NCBI GenBank assembly: GCA_900317755.1
Contig: ONHZ01000005.1
Coordinates: forward strand, 1 to 64,000
DNA length: 64,000 bases
Direction of reading: 5' to 3'
Origin: an uncultured Lachnospiraceae bacterium
Lineage (GTDB): Bacteria; Bacillota; Clostridia; Lachnospirales; Lachnospiraceae
Part shown: in pieces, positions 44,265 to 52,169 of the stretch
Position numbering within the stretch: the stretch's first letter is position 1
How the letters are laid out: each line of letters opens with the position of its first letter
Program-made: the position numbers and the translations under genes
The notes under the pieces: model-generated
The model's database searches: none
The model's input: the letters and a program-made list of their open reading frames with translations, nothing else
Told to the model about the DNA's origin: nothing

Positions 44265-44343
44265 AGTTATTACTTTCTATTAATGAATCAGGTTTTATTA
44301 ACCAAATATTTTTCAGGGAAGCAGCCGGCATATACTGCGTAAG

Positions 44344-44373
44344 CTGGCATCAGATAATTTTCTCTGATGCTAG
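44344..44373. repeat. Hairpin in the comM-topA divergent region
   Basis: CTGGCATCAGA and TCTGATGCTAG form an 11-bp stem (one G-U) with an 8-nt loop. GCCGGC at 44325-44330 can compete for the first arm. No T-run on either strand. Confidence 0.45.
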
Positions 44374-44419
44374 CATGTGAAATTTCTGAATTCAATTAAT
44401 AAAAAATTAATTATTTTTT

Positions 44420-44522
44420 GTTCGAAAAAAACAAACAAAAATTAATAAATAAATTATTTGATGTTCGAAAAAACAGAACAGAATGAAGAAAAAGATAGTT
44501 TTTGCCCGAACAAATCAGAACA
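44420..44522. promoter_or_regulatory. Cluster of four TTTGTTC-type motifs
   Basis: GTTCGAAAAAA at 44420 and GTTCGAAAAAACA at 44463 (plus strand), and CGAACA at 44507 and GAACA at 44518 (minus-strand TTTGTTC), with another GAACA at 44476. The cluster lies in the AT-rich divergent region between comM-dprA and topA. It resembles a multi-site operator; the regulator is unknown. Confidence 0.4.
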
Positions 44523-44564
44523 AATTATTAAATATTAAGAAAATATAAATTTTATCCTTTGTCC

Positions 44565-44593
44565 TTGTAAAAAGAAAAATTCTGTTGTATAGT
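44565..44593 (+). promoter_or_regulatory. Sigma-A promoter for topA
   Basis: TTGTAA, 17 bp, TATAGT; the leader is about 20 nt and ends in an AGGAGG ribosome site. Confidence 0.65.
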
Positions 44594-44621
44594 CTTTAAT
44601 TGTTTTTTAGGAGGACTGTTT

Positions 44622-46694
44622 ATGGCGAAGAATCTTGTAATAGTCGAGTCGCCTACCAAGGTCAAGACTATTAAGAAATTTTTAGGAAAAAATTATTCAG
44701 TGATGGCTTCTATGGGGCATGTGAGGGACCTGCCGAAGAGCCGTCTTGGAATAGATACCGAGAATGATTTTGAACCAAAATATATTACGATTAGGGGCAA
44801 GGGAGATCTATTAAAGGATCTTAGGAAGGAAGCCAAAAAGGCAGATACTGTTTATCTTGCAACAGACCCTGATCGTGAGGGAGAGGCCATTTCGTGGCAT
44901 CTTGTCGAGGCCCTCTCCCTTCCAAAGGATAAATATAAGAGAATTACCTTCAATGAGATTACGAAGAATGCCGTAAAGGCTTCCTTCAAGGCTCCCAGGG
45001 ATATTGATATGAATCTTGTCGATGCGCAGCAGGCGAGGCGTGTGCTTGACAGAATCGTAGGCTATGAGATCAGCCCATTGCTCTGGGCGAAGGTAAAGAG
45101 AGGACTTTCGGCCGGACGTGTCCAGTCAGTTGCGCTCTGCCTTATCTGTGACAGGGAAGATGAAATAAATGCCTTTATCCCACAGCAGTATTACACGCTT
45201 GATGCCATCCTTTCAGAAAAAGGCAGGAAGCTTACTTTTACGGCTTCCTATGTGCAGCCGGATAAGGATGCCTTCTTAAAGAAAGCTGATATCGATAAGG
45301 TTATAGATGCCTGCAAGGGCAAGCCTTTTACAATAGAGAATATTAAGCGTTCCCAGCGGACGAAGCAGAGACCGCTTCCTTTTACGACCTCGACGCTGCA
45401 GCAGGCGGCAAATAAGAGTCTTTCCTTTGCGATTTCCCGTACGATGCGTGTGGCACAGCAGCTTTATGAAGGCGTCGACATAAAGGGCAGGGGAACAGTA
45501 GGTCTGATTACTTATTTGAGAACTGATTCTGTCAGGATTGCTGATGAAGCAAAGGCAGCTGCAAGAGAGTTCATCACAGGAAATTATGGTGAAGAATATG
45601 TTGGCACAGGCGCTGCTCCTAAGAAGGCTGGAAATGCCTCTAATATTCAGGATGCGCATGAAGCCATCCGACCTGCAGATGTCACGCTCACTCCGGCAGA
45701 GATAAAGGATGAGGTTACCCGTGACCAGTACAGACTGTACCAGCTCATCTGGACTCGCTTCGTAGCATCCCAGATGGCTCCTTCACAGTATGAAACTGTT
45801 TCAGTAAAGCTAAGCTGCGCAGGAAATGCTTTTACTTCATCATCGAGCAGACTGCTTTTTGATGGCTGGGAATCGGTATACAAATTCGCTGACAAGGAAG
45901 AGGTAAAGGATCAGGCACTCTTTGATCTTTCAGAAGATTCAAAATTGGAATTTAAGAAATTCGATGAGAAAGAGCATTTTACAGAGCCGCCAAGCCATTT
46001 CACGGAAGCTTCTCTTGTACATACAATGGAAGAGCTTGGCATAGGAAGGCCTTCCACCTATTCACCTACGATTTCGACATTACTAAAGCGTCGTTATATT
46101 GTTCACGAGAAGAAGGCTATTTTCGTGACTGAGCTTGGTACAGTTGTAAATGAAATCATGAAGGAATCCTTCCCGACGATTGTAAATTACAATTTCACTG
46201 CGAACATGGAGAGCCTTCTTGATGGTGTAGAGGAAGGAAAGGTCGAGTGGAAATCCATTATCCGGAATTTCTACCCGGACCTTGAGGATTCAGTCAAAAA
46301 GGCAGAAAGTGAACTTGCAACAGTAAAGATTGCTGATGAAGAGACCGATATAAAATGTGAGAAGTGTGGACGTAATATGGTCATCAAGTATGGTCCGCAT
46401 GGCAAATTTTTAGCATGCCCGGGCTTCCCGGAGTGCAGGAATACGAAGCCTTACTTAGAGAGAATAGGTGTGAAGTGCCCGAAATGCGGTAAGGACATCG
46501 TCCGCAGGAAGACGAAGAAAGGAAGGGTCTTCTATGGATGCGAGGACTACCCGAACTGCGACTTCACTTCATGGAGCAGGCCTATTGAAAAGAAATGCCC
46601 GGACTGTGGCTGCATGATGGTCATTAAAGGACAGAAGGCAGTCTGCACGAATGCAGAATGTGGGCATTCTGAGAATTACAAAGCTGAAAATTGA
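44622..46694 (+). CDS. topA: DNA topoisomerase I (type IA)
   Basis: Relaxes negative supercoils. 690 residues: TOPRIM domain (LVIVESPTKVKTIKKFLG, TDPDREGEAISWH), central gate domain with catalytic Y298 (GLITYLRTDS), and three C-terminal zinc ribbons (CEKCGRNM, CPKCGKD, CPDCGCMM). Strong AGGAGG site. In Bacillus, topA is followed by trmFO-xerC-hslVU-codY before flgB; here the flagellar genes come next. Confidence 0.97.
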   Translation: MAKNLVIVESPTKVKTIKKFLGKNYSVMASMGHVRDLPKSRLGIDTENDFEPKYITIRGKGDLLKDLRKEAKKADTVYLATDPDREGEAISWHLVEALSLPKDKYKRITFNEITKNAVKASFKAPRDIDMNLVDAQQARRVLDRIVGYEISPLLWAKVKRGLSAGRVQSVALCLICDREDEINAFIPQQYYTLDAILSEKGRKLTFTASYVQPDKDAFLKKADIDKVIDACKGKPFTIENIKRSQRTKQRPLPFTTSTLQQAANKSLSFAISRTMRVAQQLYEGVDIKGRGTVGLITYLRTDSVRIADEAKAAAREFITGNYGEEYVGTGAAPKKAGNASNIQDAHEAIRPADVTLTPAEIKDEVTRDQYRLYQLIWTRFVASQMAPSQYETVSVKLSCAGNAFTSSSSRLLFDGWESVYKFADKEEVKDQALFDLSEDSKLEFKKFDEKEHFTEPPSHFTEASLVHTMEELGIGRPSTYSPTISTLLKRRYIVHEKKAIFVTELGTVVNEIMKESFPTIVNYNFTANMESLLDGVEEGKVEWKSIIRNFYPDLEDSVKKAESELATVKIADEETDIKCEKCGRNMVIKYGPHGKFLACPGFPECRNTKPYLERIGVKCPKCGKDIVRRKTKKGRVFYGCEDYPNCDFTSWSRPIEKKCPDCGCMMVIKGQKAVCTNAECGHSENYKAEN

Positions 46695-46737
46695 TTTTAT
46701 TATGCCGACTTACATTTTAAATGTTATACTATGTTAG

Positions 46738-46796
46738 TCAGGCATTGTTATTGAATTTTTATAAAAAATAATTTGGTACATGGATGTATCATTGGT
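46738..46796 (+). other. Possible short transcript unit after topA
   Basis: An extended -10 (TGTTATACT, 46724-46731) inside an ACATTT-T-AAATGT palindrome precedes ~60 nt without coding potential that leads into the terminator at 46797. It could be a ~95-nt small RNA or merely the topA 3' end. No -35 is clear. Confidence 0.2.
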
Positions 46797-46835
46797 AAAA
46801 GGACTTACGTTTACGTAGGTCCTTTTTGTTTTTTT
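46797..46835 (+). terminator. Rho-independent terminator after topA
   Basis: AAAAGGACTTACG pairs with CGTAGGTCCTTTT (one G-U) over 13 bp, followed by a T-rich tail. The stretch 46836-46905 after it shows nothing notable. Confidence 0.88.
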
Positions 46836-46905
46836 AGAAAAACATTATTGGGTTGTACTGGGAACTATTACAGCAAACGGCATTTATTAGGGAATACGCG
46901 ATGAT

Positions 46906-46948
46906 ACATATCTTGTATTTTCGAATGGAACCCCATACAAGATAATGT
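46906..46948. promoter_or_regulatory. Long inverted repeat upstream of the flgB promoter
   Basis: ACATATCTTGTAT (46906-46918) and ATACAAGATAATGT (46935-46948) are complementary over 13 bp with one bulge and a 16-nt centre. It ends 10 bp before the -35 of the flgB promoter, a position fit for an activator or repressor site. Confidence 0.5.
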
Positions 46949-46957
46949 AAAAAGTTC

Positions 46958-46985
46958 TTGTGTTTTTATAAAATTCTTCTATAAT
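46958..46985 (+). promoter_or_regulatory. Sigma-A promoter for the flagellar operon
   Basis: TTGTGT, 16 bp, TATAAT. Start predicted at about 46992, five bases before the first leader hairpin. Confidence 0.7.
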
Positions 46986-46991
46986 ATATAA

Positions 46992-47131
46992 AATAAGCAA
47001 GGTATCCCATAGCCTTCTGGCGAAGGGATGCCTTGCCTTCAGGTGTGGGACCCACACCTGAAGAGCTGCGAAGCAGCAATTTTATAGCGAGCAAATGAAG
47101 TTTGCGAGCTTAAGCAATTTTGGAGGCATTT
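46992..47131 (+). ncRNA. Structured 5' leader of the flgB operon (four hairpins)
   Basis: Four stems follow each other with almost no gaps. First, GCAAGGTATCCC/GGGATGCCTTGC (46997-47036) with an inner CTTC/GAAG. Second, a perfect 12-bp TTCAGGTGTGGG stem with its complement (47038-47062). Third, GCTGC-GAA-GCAGC (47065-47077). Fourth, GCGAGCAAA/TTTGCGAGC with a tandem G-A mismatch (47087-47109). The GGAGG ribosome site of flgB is 13 nt further on. No terminator T-run. It could regulate stability or translation of the flagellar mRNA, or be a repeat element; no known riboswitch is recognised. Confidence 0.5.
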
Positions 47132-47527
47132 ATGATAAATTCCGATGCTTTTAGTTATATTAATCTGTTAGACCGTTCACTTGATGCCAGCTCGAAGCGT
47201 GAGACGATTATTTCAAACAATCTCGCAAATGTCGATACGCCTGGTTACAAGAGAAAGGACATAGATTTCGAGAAGGAACTTCAGCACGCCATTCTTCATT
47301 CTGGTCATACTTCGATTGACAGGGCTGTTAAGGAGACTACATATAGTAAGGTGCGTGACAGGCTTTATTATGACCATGCGGGATATTCCTACAGACTTGA
47401 TGAGAACAATGTCGATGTGGATACGGAGAACGTTGAGCTGGCATCTGAAGAAATACGGTACCAGACGCTTGCGAAAGCAGCTTCAAATGAGATTAAGGAT
47501 TTTTCAGTTGTAGCTAAAGGACAGTAA
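47132..47527 (+). CDS. flgB: Flagellar basal-body rod protein FlgB
   Basis: Proximal rod subunit, 131 residues. The N-terminal rod motif ISNNLANVDTPGYKRKDIDF and the C-terminal heptad helix (VELASEEIRYQTLAKAASNE) are present. ATG at 47132 follows GGAGG; a TTG overlapping that site is not a real start. First gene of the flagellar operon. Confidence 0.95.
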   Translation: MINSDAFSYINLLDRSLDASSKRETIISNNLANVDTPGYKRKDIDFEKELQHAILHSGHTSIDRAVKETTYSKVRDRLYYDHAGYSYRLDENNVDVDTENVELASEEIRYQTLAKAASNEIKDFSVVAKGQ

Positions 47528-47580
47528 GTAGATTATTTTGCGCATGCATTTATTCTGAGTGCATCATAAAGGAGTTTATT

Positions 47581-48024
47581 ATGGCATTATTTCAGGGCTT
47601 TGATATTGCCGCAAGCGGTATGACGGCAGAGAGATTCAGGATGGATACGATTTCCGAAAATCTCGCAAATGTGAATACTACACGTACAGAAGACGGTGGA
47701 CCATACAGAAGAAAGGTCGTTACCTTTGAGGAAAAGAATCTGAATGCGGGTTTTGCTGATACGCTTGAGGATTACAAGAAAGCCTTCAAGGGCGATGGCG
47801 TAAAGGTAAGCCGTGTCTATGAGGACACTGATACTGATATGACGCTTGTATATGATCCTTCGCATCCGGATGCGAATCAGAATGGCTATGTGACTTATCC
47901 GAATGTCAATACCGTGACAGAGATGACGAACCTCATCGATGCGACCAGGGCATACCAGGCAAATGTCACATCTTTCAATGCATTAAAGGATATTGCGACG
48001 ACGGGACTTCAGATAGGAAGCTGA
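47581..48024 (+). CDS. flgC: Flagellar basal-body rod protein FlgC
   Basis: Proximal rod subunit, 147 residues. N-terminal FDIAASGMTAERFRMDTISE followed by NLANVNTTRT, and C-terminal LIDATRAYQANVTSFNALKD are typical. AAAGGAG ribosome site. Confidence 0.96.
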   Translation: MALFQGFDIAASGMTAERFRMDTISENLANVNTTRTEDGGPYRRKVVTFEEKNLNAGFADTLEDYKKAFKGDGVKVSRVYEDTDTDMTLVYDPSHPDANQNGYVTYPNVNTVTEMTNLIDATRAYQANVTSFNALKDIATTGLQIGS

Positions 48025-48036
48025 TGAGGTAAATAA

Positions 48037-48345
48037 ATGGCTTACGTTACTCCATTAAATAATTATTACCAGACGACGCCTGAGAGGGCTTCGGAGCTGA
48101 ATAAAACGTCAAATGACAACGGCTTTGGGGCGATTTTCAATCAGGCTCTGTCAAATATTAATGAGACAAATACACTGAAGAATCAGGCCGAGGACGAAGA
48201 AGTGAAGTTTGCGATGGGACTGTCGGACAATACACACGACCTGCTCATCGCACAGAGCAAGGCGAATATCGCACTGCAGTATACGGTAGCAGTGCGCGAC
48301 AGGTTCTTGACGGCGTATAATACTATCATGAACATGCAAATCTGA
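48037..48345 (+). CDS. fliE: Flagellar hook-basal body complex protein FliE
   Basis: Joins the MS ring to the rod; 102 residues. The C-terminal motif HDLLIAQSKANIALQYTVAV and the final RFLTAYNTIMNMQI identify it. Ribosome site ATGAGGTAAATAA, 12 nt after flgC. Confidence 0.92.
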   Translation: MAYVTPLNNYYQTTPERASELNKTSNDNGFGAIFNQALSNINETNTLKNQAEDEEVKFAMGLSDNTHDLLIAQSKANIALQYTVAVRDRFLTAYNTIMNMQI

Positions 48346-48376
48346 TCGAGCAAAGTAACACAGAAAGGATTCAGGC

Positions 48377-49990
48377 ATGCCTGAGCAATTACAAAGAATC
48401 TTAAATAGAATTTCAGAATGGTGGAAGCATTTTTCGACCAGACAGAAGGCGGCAATCATAAGTACCGCCGCTATTGTCCTAGTTGCACTTTCGATTCTTG
48501 GCGTTACAATGACGAAGCCAACATATACCCCGCTTGTGACTGCCTCAGACACAGCTGAGGCAGCTACGATCAAGAAAGCACTTGATGGTGCAGATGAGAC
48601 CATCGATTACAAGCAGTCCCAGGATGGCCTGACATTTTCTGTAAATACAAAGCAGGAGGCTGCAGCGCGTCTTACACTTGGATCGAACGGCATCCCATCA
48701 GAGGGGTATTCTATCGATGATGCATTGAATGGCTCATTTTCAACTACTGAAGCGGACAAGACAAAGAAATACCAGGTATACCTTGAAAGCCAGCTTGCCA
48801 AGGACATCGAATCCATCGATGCAGTTGACAGTGCGACTGTTTCTCTCAATATTCCTGCAAATGACGGCACGATCATTTCAAAACAGAAGGATTCTCATGC
48901 TGCCATTATTCTGAAACTGAATAAAGATCTTTCAAATGACCAGGCAGCAGGAATCGCCATGACGGTTGCCACAGCTTTAGGCTCTGATGATGCTTCAAAT
49001 GTCAATATCGTAGATACGAATGGCAACACCTTATTCTCAGGCGGTGACGCTGCGACGACTTCCGTCCAGGCTTCGCAGAATCAGTCAGTTCAGGCACAGG
49101 CTGAAAATGCAGTTGCCCAGAAGGTAAAGAATATCTTAGCTGGCGAGAATGATGGCTCCATATACGATAATGCCAAGGTTTCTGTAAAGCTTGATATGGA
49201 TTTCTCCCAGGTAAATACAAAGGAATATGAGTACTGGGTAAAAGATGGAAATACACAAGGCTACCTTTCCAGCAAGACCACTTCAAACAGCAAGTCCACA
49301 AATGGCATTGGCGGAACGCCAGGTACGGACTCAAATAATGACACGACCTATGTCACAGAGGATGGCAGCGTTTCTACGTCTGAGACAAATGATGAGTCTG
49401 ACAATTATCTTCCAAATGAGACAATCACAGACACAAAGGGTGAGACCGGTAAAATAAATTACGACAATTCTTCTATTTCTATTGTGGCAAATAAGTATGT
49501 GGTGTATGATGAAGACCAGATGAAGGCATCTGGACAGCTTCAGAACCAGACCTTTGATGAATTTGTCGCTGCAAACAGTGCCACGACGACAGAGCAGGTA
49601 GATCCTGCAGTGCTTACAGCTGTTTCAAAGGCGACAGGTGTCGCTGAAGGCAATATTTCAATTATTGTAAATGATGTTCCGACCTTCAAATATTCGACAG
49701 GTGGCAGGAGCTTTTCTGATTACCTTCAGATTATTCTGGCAGTACTCATTATGCTTCTCCTTCTCTTTGTTGTCATCAGGACATTCAGGGCACCGAAGGA
49801 AGAAGAGATTACAGAGGTTACGCCTGAAGATCTGCTGATTGAACAGCAGGAAGAAAACGGAACGCCTCTTGAGACGATTCAGGAAAATGAGAAATCCGAA
49901 GCAAGAGTTCTTATTGAGAAGTTCGTGGATGAGAATCCTGAAGCTGCCGCAGCACTTCTTAGGAACTGGCTGAATGATGACTGGGGTTAA
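48377..49990 (+). CDS. fliF: Flagellar MS-ring protein FliF
   Basis: Forms the membrane ring of the basal body. 537 residues, with membrane helices near 27-47 and 444-466. Ring-building motifs are EAATIKKALDGADETIDYK and YQVYLESQLAKDIESIDAVD. The C-terminal FliG-binding tail is AAALLRNWLNDDWG. A Ser/Thr/Asn-rich periplasmic stretch (about 300-345) is low-complexity. Ribosome site GAAAGGATT. Confidence 0.96.
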   Translation: MPEQLQRILNRISEWWKHFSTRQKAAIISTAAIVLVALSILGVTMTKPTYTPLVTASDTAEAATIKKALDGADETIDYKQSQDGLTFSVNTKQEAAARLTLGSNGIPSEGYSIDDALNGSFSTTEADKTKKYQVYLESQLAKDIESIDAVDSATVSLNIPANDGTIISKQKDSHAAIILKLNKDLSNDQAAGIAMTVATALGSDDASNVNIVDTNGNTLFSGGDAATTSVQASQNQSVQAQAENAVAQKVKNILAGENDGSIYDNAKVSVKLDMDFSQVNTKEYEYWVKDGNTQGYLSSKTTSNSKSTNGIGGTPGTDSNNDTTYVTEDGSVSTSETNDESDNYLPNETITDTKGETGKINYDNSSISIVANKYVVYDEDQMKASGQLQNQTFDEFVAANSATTTEQVDPAVLTAVSKATGVAEGNISIIVNDVPTFKYSTGGRSFSDYLQIILAVLIMLLLLFVVIRTFRAPKEEEITEVTPEDLLIEQQEENGTPLETIQENEKSEARVLIEKFVDENPEAAAALLRNWLNDDWG

Positions 49991-50056
49991 TGCCGTGCCT
50001 ATGCCGGATATACGCTTTGGAATACAGAGTATGATTTATTATAGATAAATATTAAT

Positions 50057-51151
50057 ATGCCAGATACAGATAATGATACAAATGCTGCGCAGGCTAATGT
50101 TCCCGCAGCCACAAATTCAAAGTCGAAAACCGTCTCCAAGGGCCCGAAGATAGAAGATCTTACAGGCGTCCAGAAGGCGGCTATTCTGCTTATTACGCTT
50201 GGACCTGACAAATCAGCTGAGATATTTAAACATCTGAAAGAGGGTGAGATCGAAGAGCTCACGCTTGAGATCGCAAATACCCGCGCGATTACTCCCGAAC
50301 TGAAGGAAGAAGTCACGAATGAATTTTATCAGGTCTGCCTGGCACAAAAATACATTGCAGAGGGCGGCATAAATTATGCCAAGGATCTTCTTGAAAAGGC
50401 GCTTGGTGAGGATAAGGCCAGGGAAGTCATTACAAAGCTTACATCTTCTCTGCAGGTACGTCCTTTTGAGTTCGTTCGAAAGACGGAACCGCAGCAGGTA
50501 TTGAACTTCATTCAGGATGAGCATCCGCAGACGATTGCGATGATACTTTCCTATCTTCCTGCAAATCAGGCAGCGATGATTCTTTCTGAGCTTTCTCCGG
50601 AGAAGCAGGCAGATGTCGCAAAGAGAATTGCAATGATGGACAGGACATCTCCTGATGTCATAAAAGAGGTAGAGAGCGTGCTTGAGAGGAAACTTTCTTC
50701 ACTGATCAGCCAGGACTACACAGTGGCAGGTGGTGTCGATTCTATTGTAAATATCCTGAATACTGTTGACCGTGGTACAGAAAAGCGTATCATGGAATCT
50801 CTTGAAATAGAAGAGCCTGAACTTGCTGAAGAAATCCGTAAGAAGATGTTCGTATTCGAGGATATCCTTCTTCTTGATGACAGGTCCATCCAGGTGGTAC
50901 TTCGTGATGTTGAGAACAAGACCATTGCGACGGCCCTGAAGGGTTCAAGCGAAGATGTCCAGAATGCTATTTTCAGAAACCTTTCTTCAAGACTTGCTTC
51001 CATGATCAAAGAAGATATGGAATTTATGGGCCCTGTAAAGCTTAAGGATGTTGAGGATGCCCAGCAGAGTATCGTAGCAGTCATCAGGAAGAAAGAGGAT
51101 GCAGGCGATATCGTTGTTTCCCGTGGAGGAGGTGACGACCTCGTTGTCTAA
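50057..51151 (+). CDS. fliG: Flagellar motor switch protein FliG
   Basis: Rotor protein that contacts the stator. 364 residues; the family core starts at LTGVQKAAILLITLGPDKSA after an unusual ~33-residue Ala/Thr/Ser-rich N-terminal extension. The torque helix region FVFEDILLLDDRSIQVVLRD is present. The ATG lacks a Shine-Dalgarno sequence and no other in-frame ATG fits. The end overlaps the fliH start. Confidence 0.94.
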   Translation: MPDTDNDTNAAQANVPAATNSKSKTVSKGPKIEDLTGVQKAAILLITLGPDKSAEIFKHLKEGEIEELTLEIANTRAITPELKEEVTNEFYQVCLAQKYIAEGGINYAKDLLEKALGEDKAREVITKLTSSLQVRPFEFVRKTEPQQVLNFIQDEHPQTIAMILSYLPANQAAMILSELSPEKQADVAKRIAMMDRTSPDVIKEVESVLERKLSSLISQDYTVAGGVDSIVNILNTVDRGTEKRIMESLEIEEPELAEEIRKKMFVFEDILLLDDRSIQVVLRDVENKTIATALKGSSEDVQNAIFRNLSSRLASMIKEDMEFMGPVKLKDVEDAQQSIVAVIRKKEDAGDIVVSRGGGDDLVV

Positions 51152-52118
51152 GATAGTAAAGGGCTTCTATGTAAACGAAGATGAAGATGACAAACTGGTC
51201 ATTGATTCAAATTCCATAGCGGATGAAAAAATCGAATTATTCCTGAAGAAGGAAGCGAAAGAGAAAGAAAAAAGACGAAAGGCCCTGATCTCCCAATATC
51301 TAAACAATCTGACGACTGATGAAGAGGGCAATGCCGTTTTCCCAAAGGACGAAGATGGAAATATCTCTATTCCTGAGGATGAAGACGGAAACCCTCTTTT
51401 TTCTTTAGATGAAGAAGGAAGACCAATTCTTCCAGATGAAGAAGAAAATGAAGATGGCGGATTTTCTGAAGGAATTGCAGCTGAATCAGATGAGCTTTCA
51501 GAAGAAGACTATTCTCATTATGCAGAAGATGTTCAGAATGAGGCAGACAGGATTATTTCTGAGGCAAAGGAGGAGGCTGAACGGATTATTTCTGAGGCAA
51601 AGGATGAGGGCGAGAAAATTAAGTCTGACATGAGTGATGCCGGAAGGCGTGAAGGTTATGATGAGGGAATCAGCCGCGCCAAAGATGAATTTGCCGACAA
51701 GAATAAAGCCCTTGAAGAAGAGCGAACTTCGCTTGAACAGGATTACAGTGAAAAGCAGAAAAATATAGAAAAAGATACCGTAGATATGGTTTGCGATATT
51801 GTTTCTAAATTTTTTAAGATAGAGTTTGGCGATAAGAAGGAATTACTTAATAATATCGTTGACAATGCCCTGCTTCATATTGAAGACAGCAGGAATTTCT
51901 CGATTCATGTTTCAAGAGAGCAGTTTGCCGGGATGAATGCAAGGCGGGATGAACTTCAGAAAATTGTTGGTGAATCAGCAAGTGTAGACGTTGTCGCCGA
52001 CCCGCTATTAAAAGAAGGAGAATGCCTGATCGAGACGGACAGCGGGGTTTATGACTGTTCTCTTGATACAGAGATGGACAGCCTGATGCGGGATCTTAAG
52101 GCACTGGCTATTGAATGA
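51144..52118 (+). CDS. fliH: Flagellar export regulator FliH with decapeptide repeats
   Basis: Stator-like partner that inhibits and localises the FliI ATPase. I start at TTG 51144 (M-SKIVKGFYVNEDED), 9 nt after GGAGGAGGTG and overlapping the fliG stop, giving 324 residues. Residues 59-98 are four 10-residue repeats of DE(E/D)G(N/R)xx(F/I/L)xx form. A helix with two near-identical 11-residue RIISEAK units and a coiled coil (about 130-210) follow, then the FliI-binding C-terminal domain. The acidic repeat block is not typical of FliH. Confidence 0.85.
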   Translation: MSKIVKGFYVNEDEDDKLVIDSNSIADEKIELFLKKEAKEKEKRRKALISQYLNNLTTDEEGNAVFPKDEDGNISIPEDEDGNPLFSLDEEGRPILPDEEENEDGGFSEGIAAESDELSEEDYSHYAEDVQNEADRIISEAKEEAERIISEAKDEGEKIKSDMSDAGRREGYDEGISRAKDEFADKNKALEEERTSLEQDYSEKQKNIEKDTVDMVCDIVSKFFKIEFGDKKELLNNIVDNALLHIEDSRNFSIHVSREQFAGMNARRDELQKIVGESASVDVVADPLLKEGECLIETDSGVYDCSLDTEMDSLMRDLKALAIE

Positions 52119-52169
52119 TTCAGGCACGAAATCTGAATGAAAATTTTACGGCAGACAGCAGTATAGATT

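Noticed and set aside
44420-44522. Canonical LexA (SOS) boxes
   Set aside because: No CGAAC-N4-GTTCG arrangement; half-sites occur but with wrong spacing and orientation.
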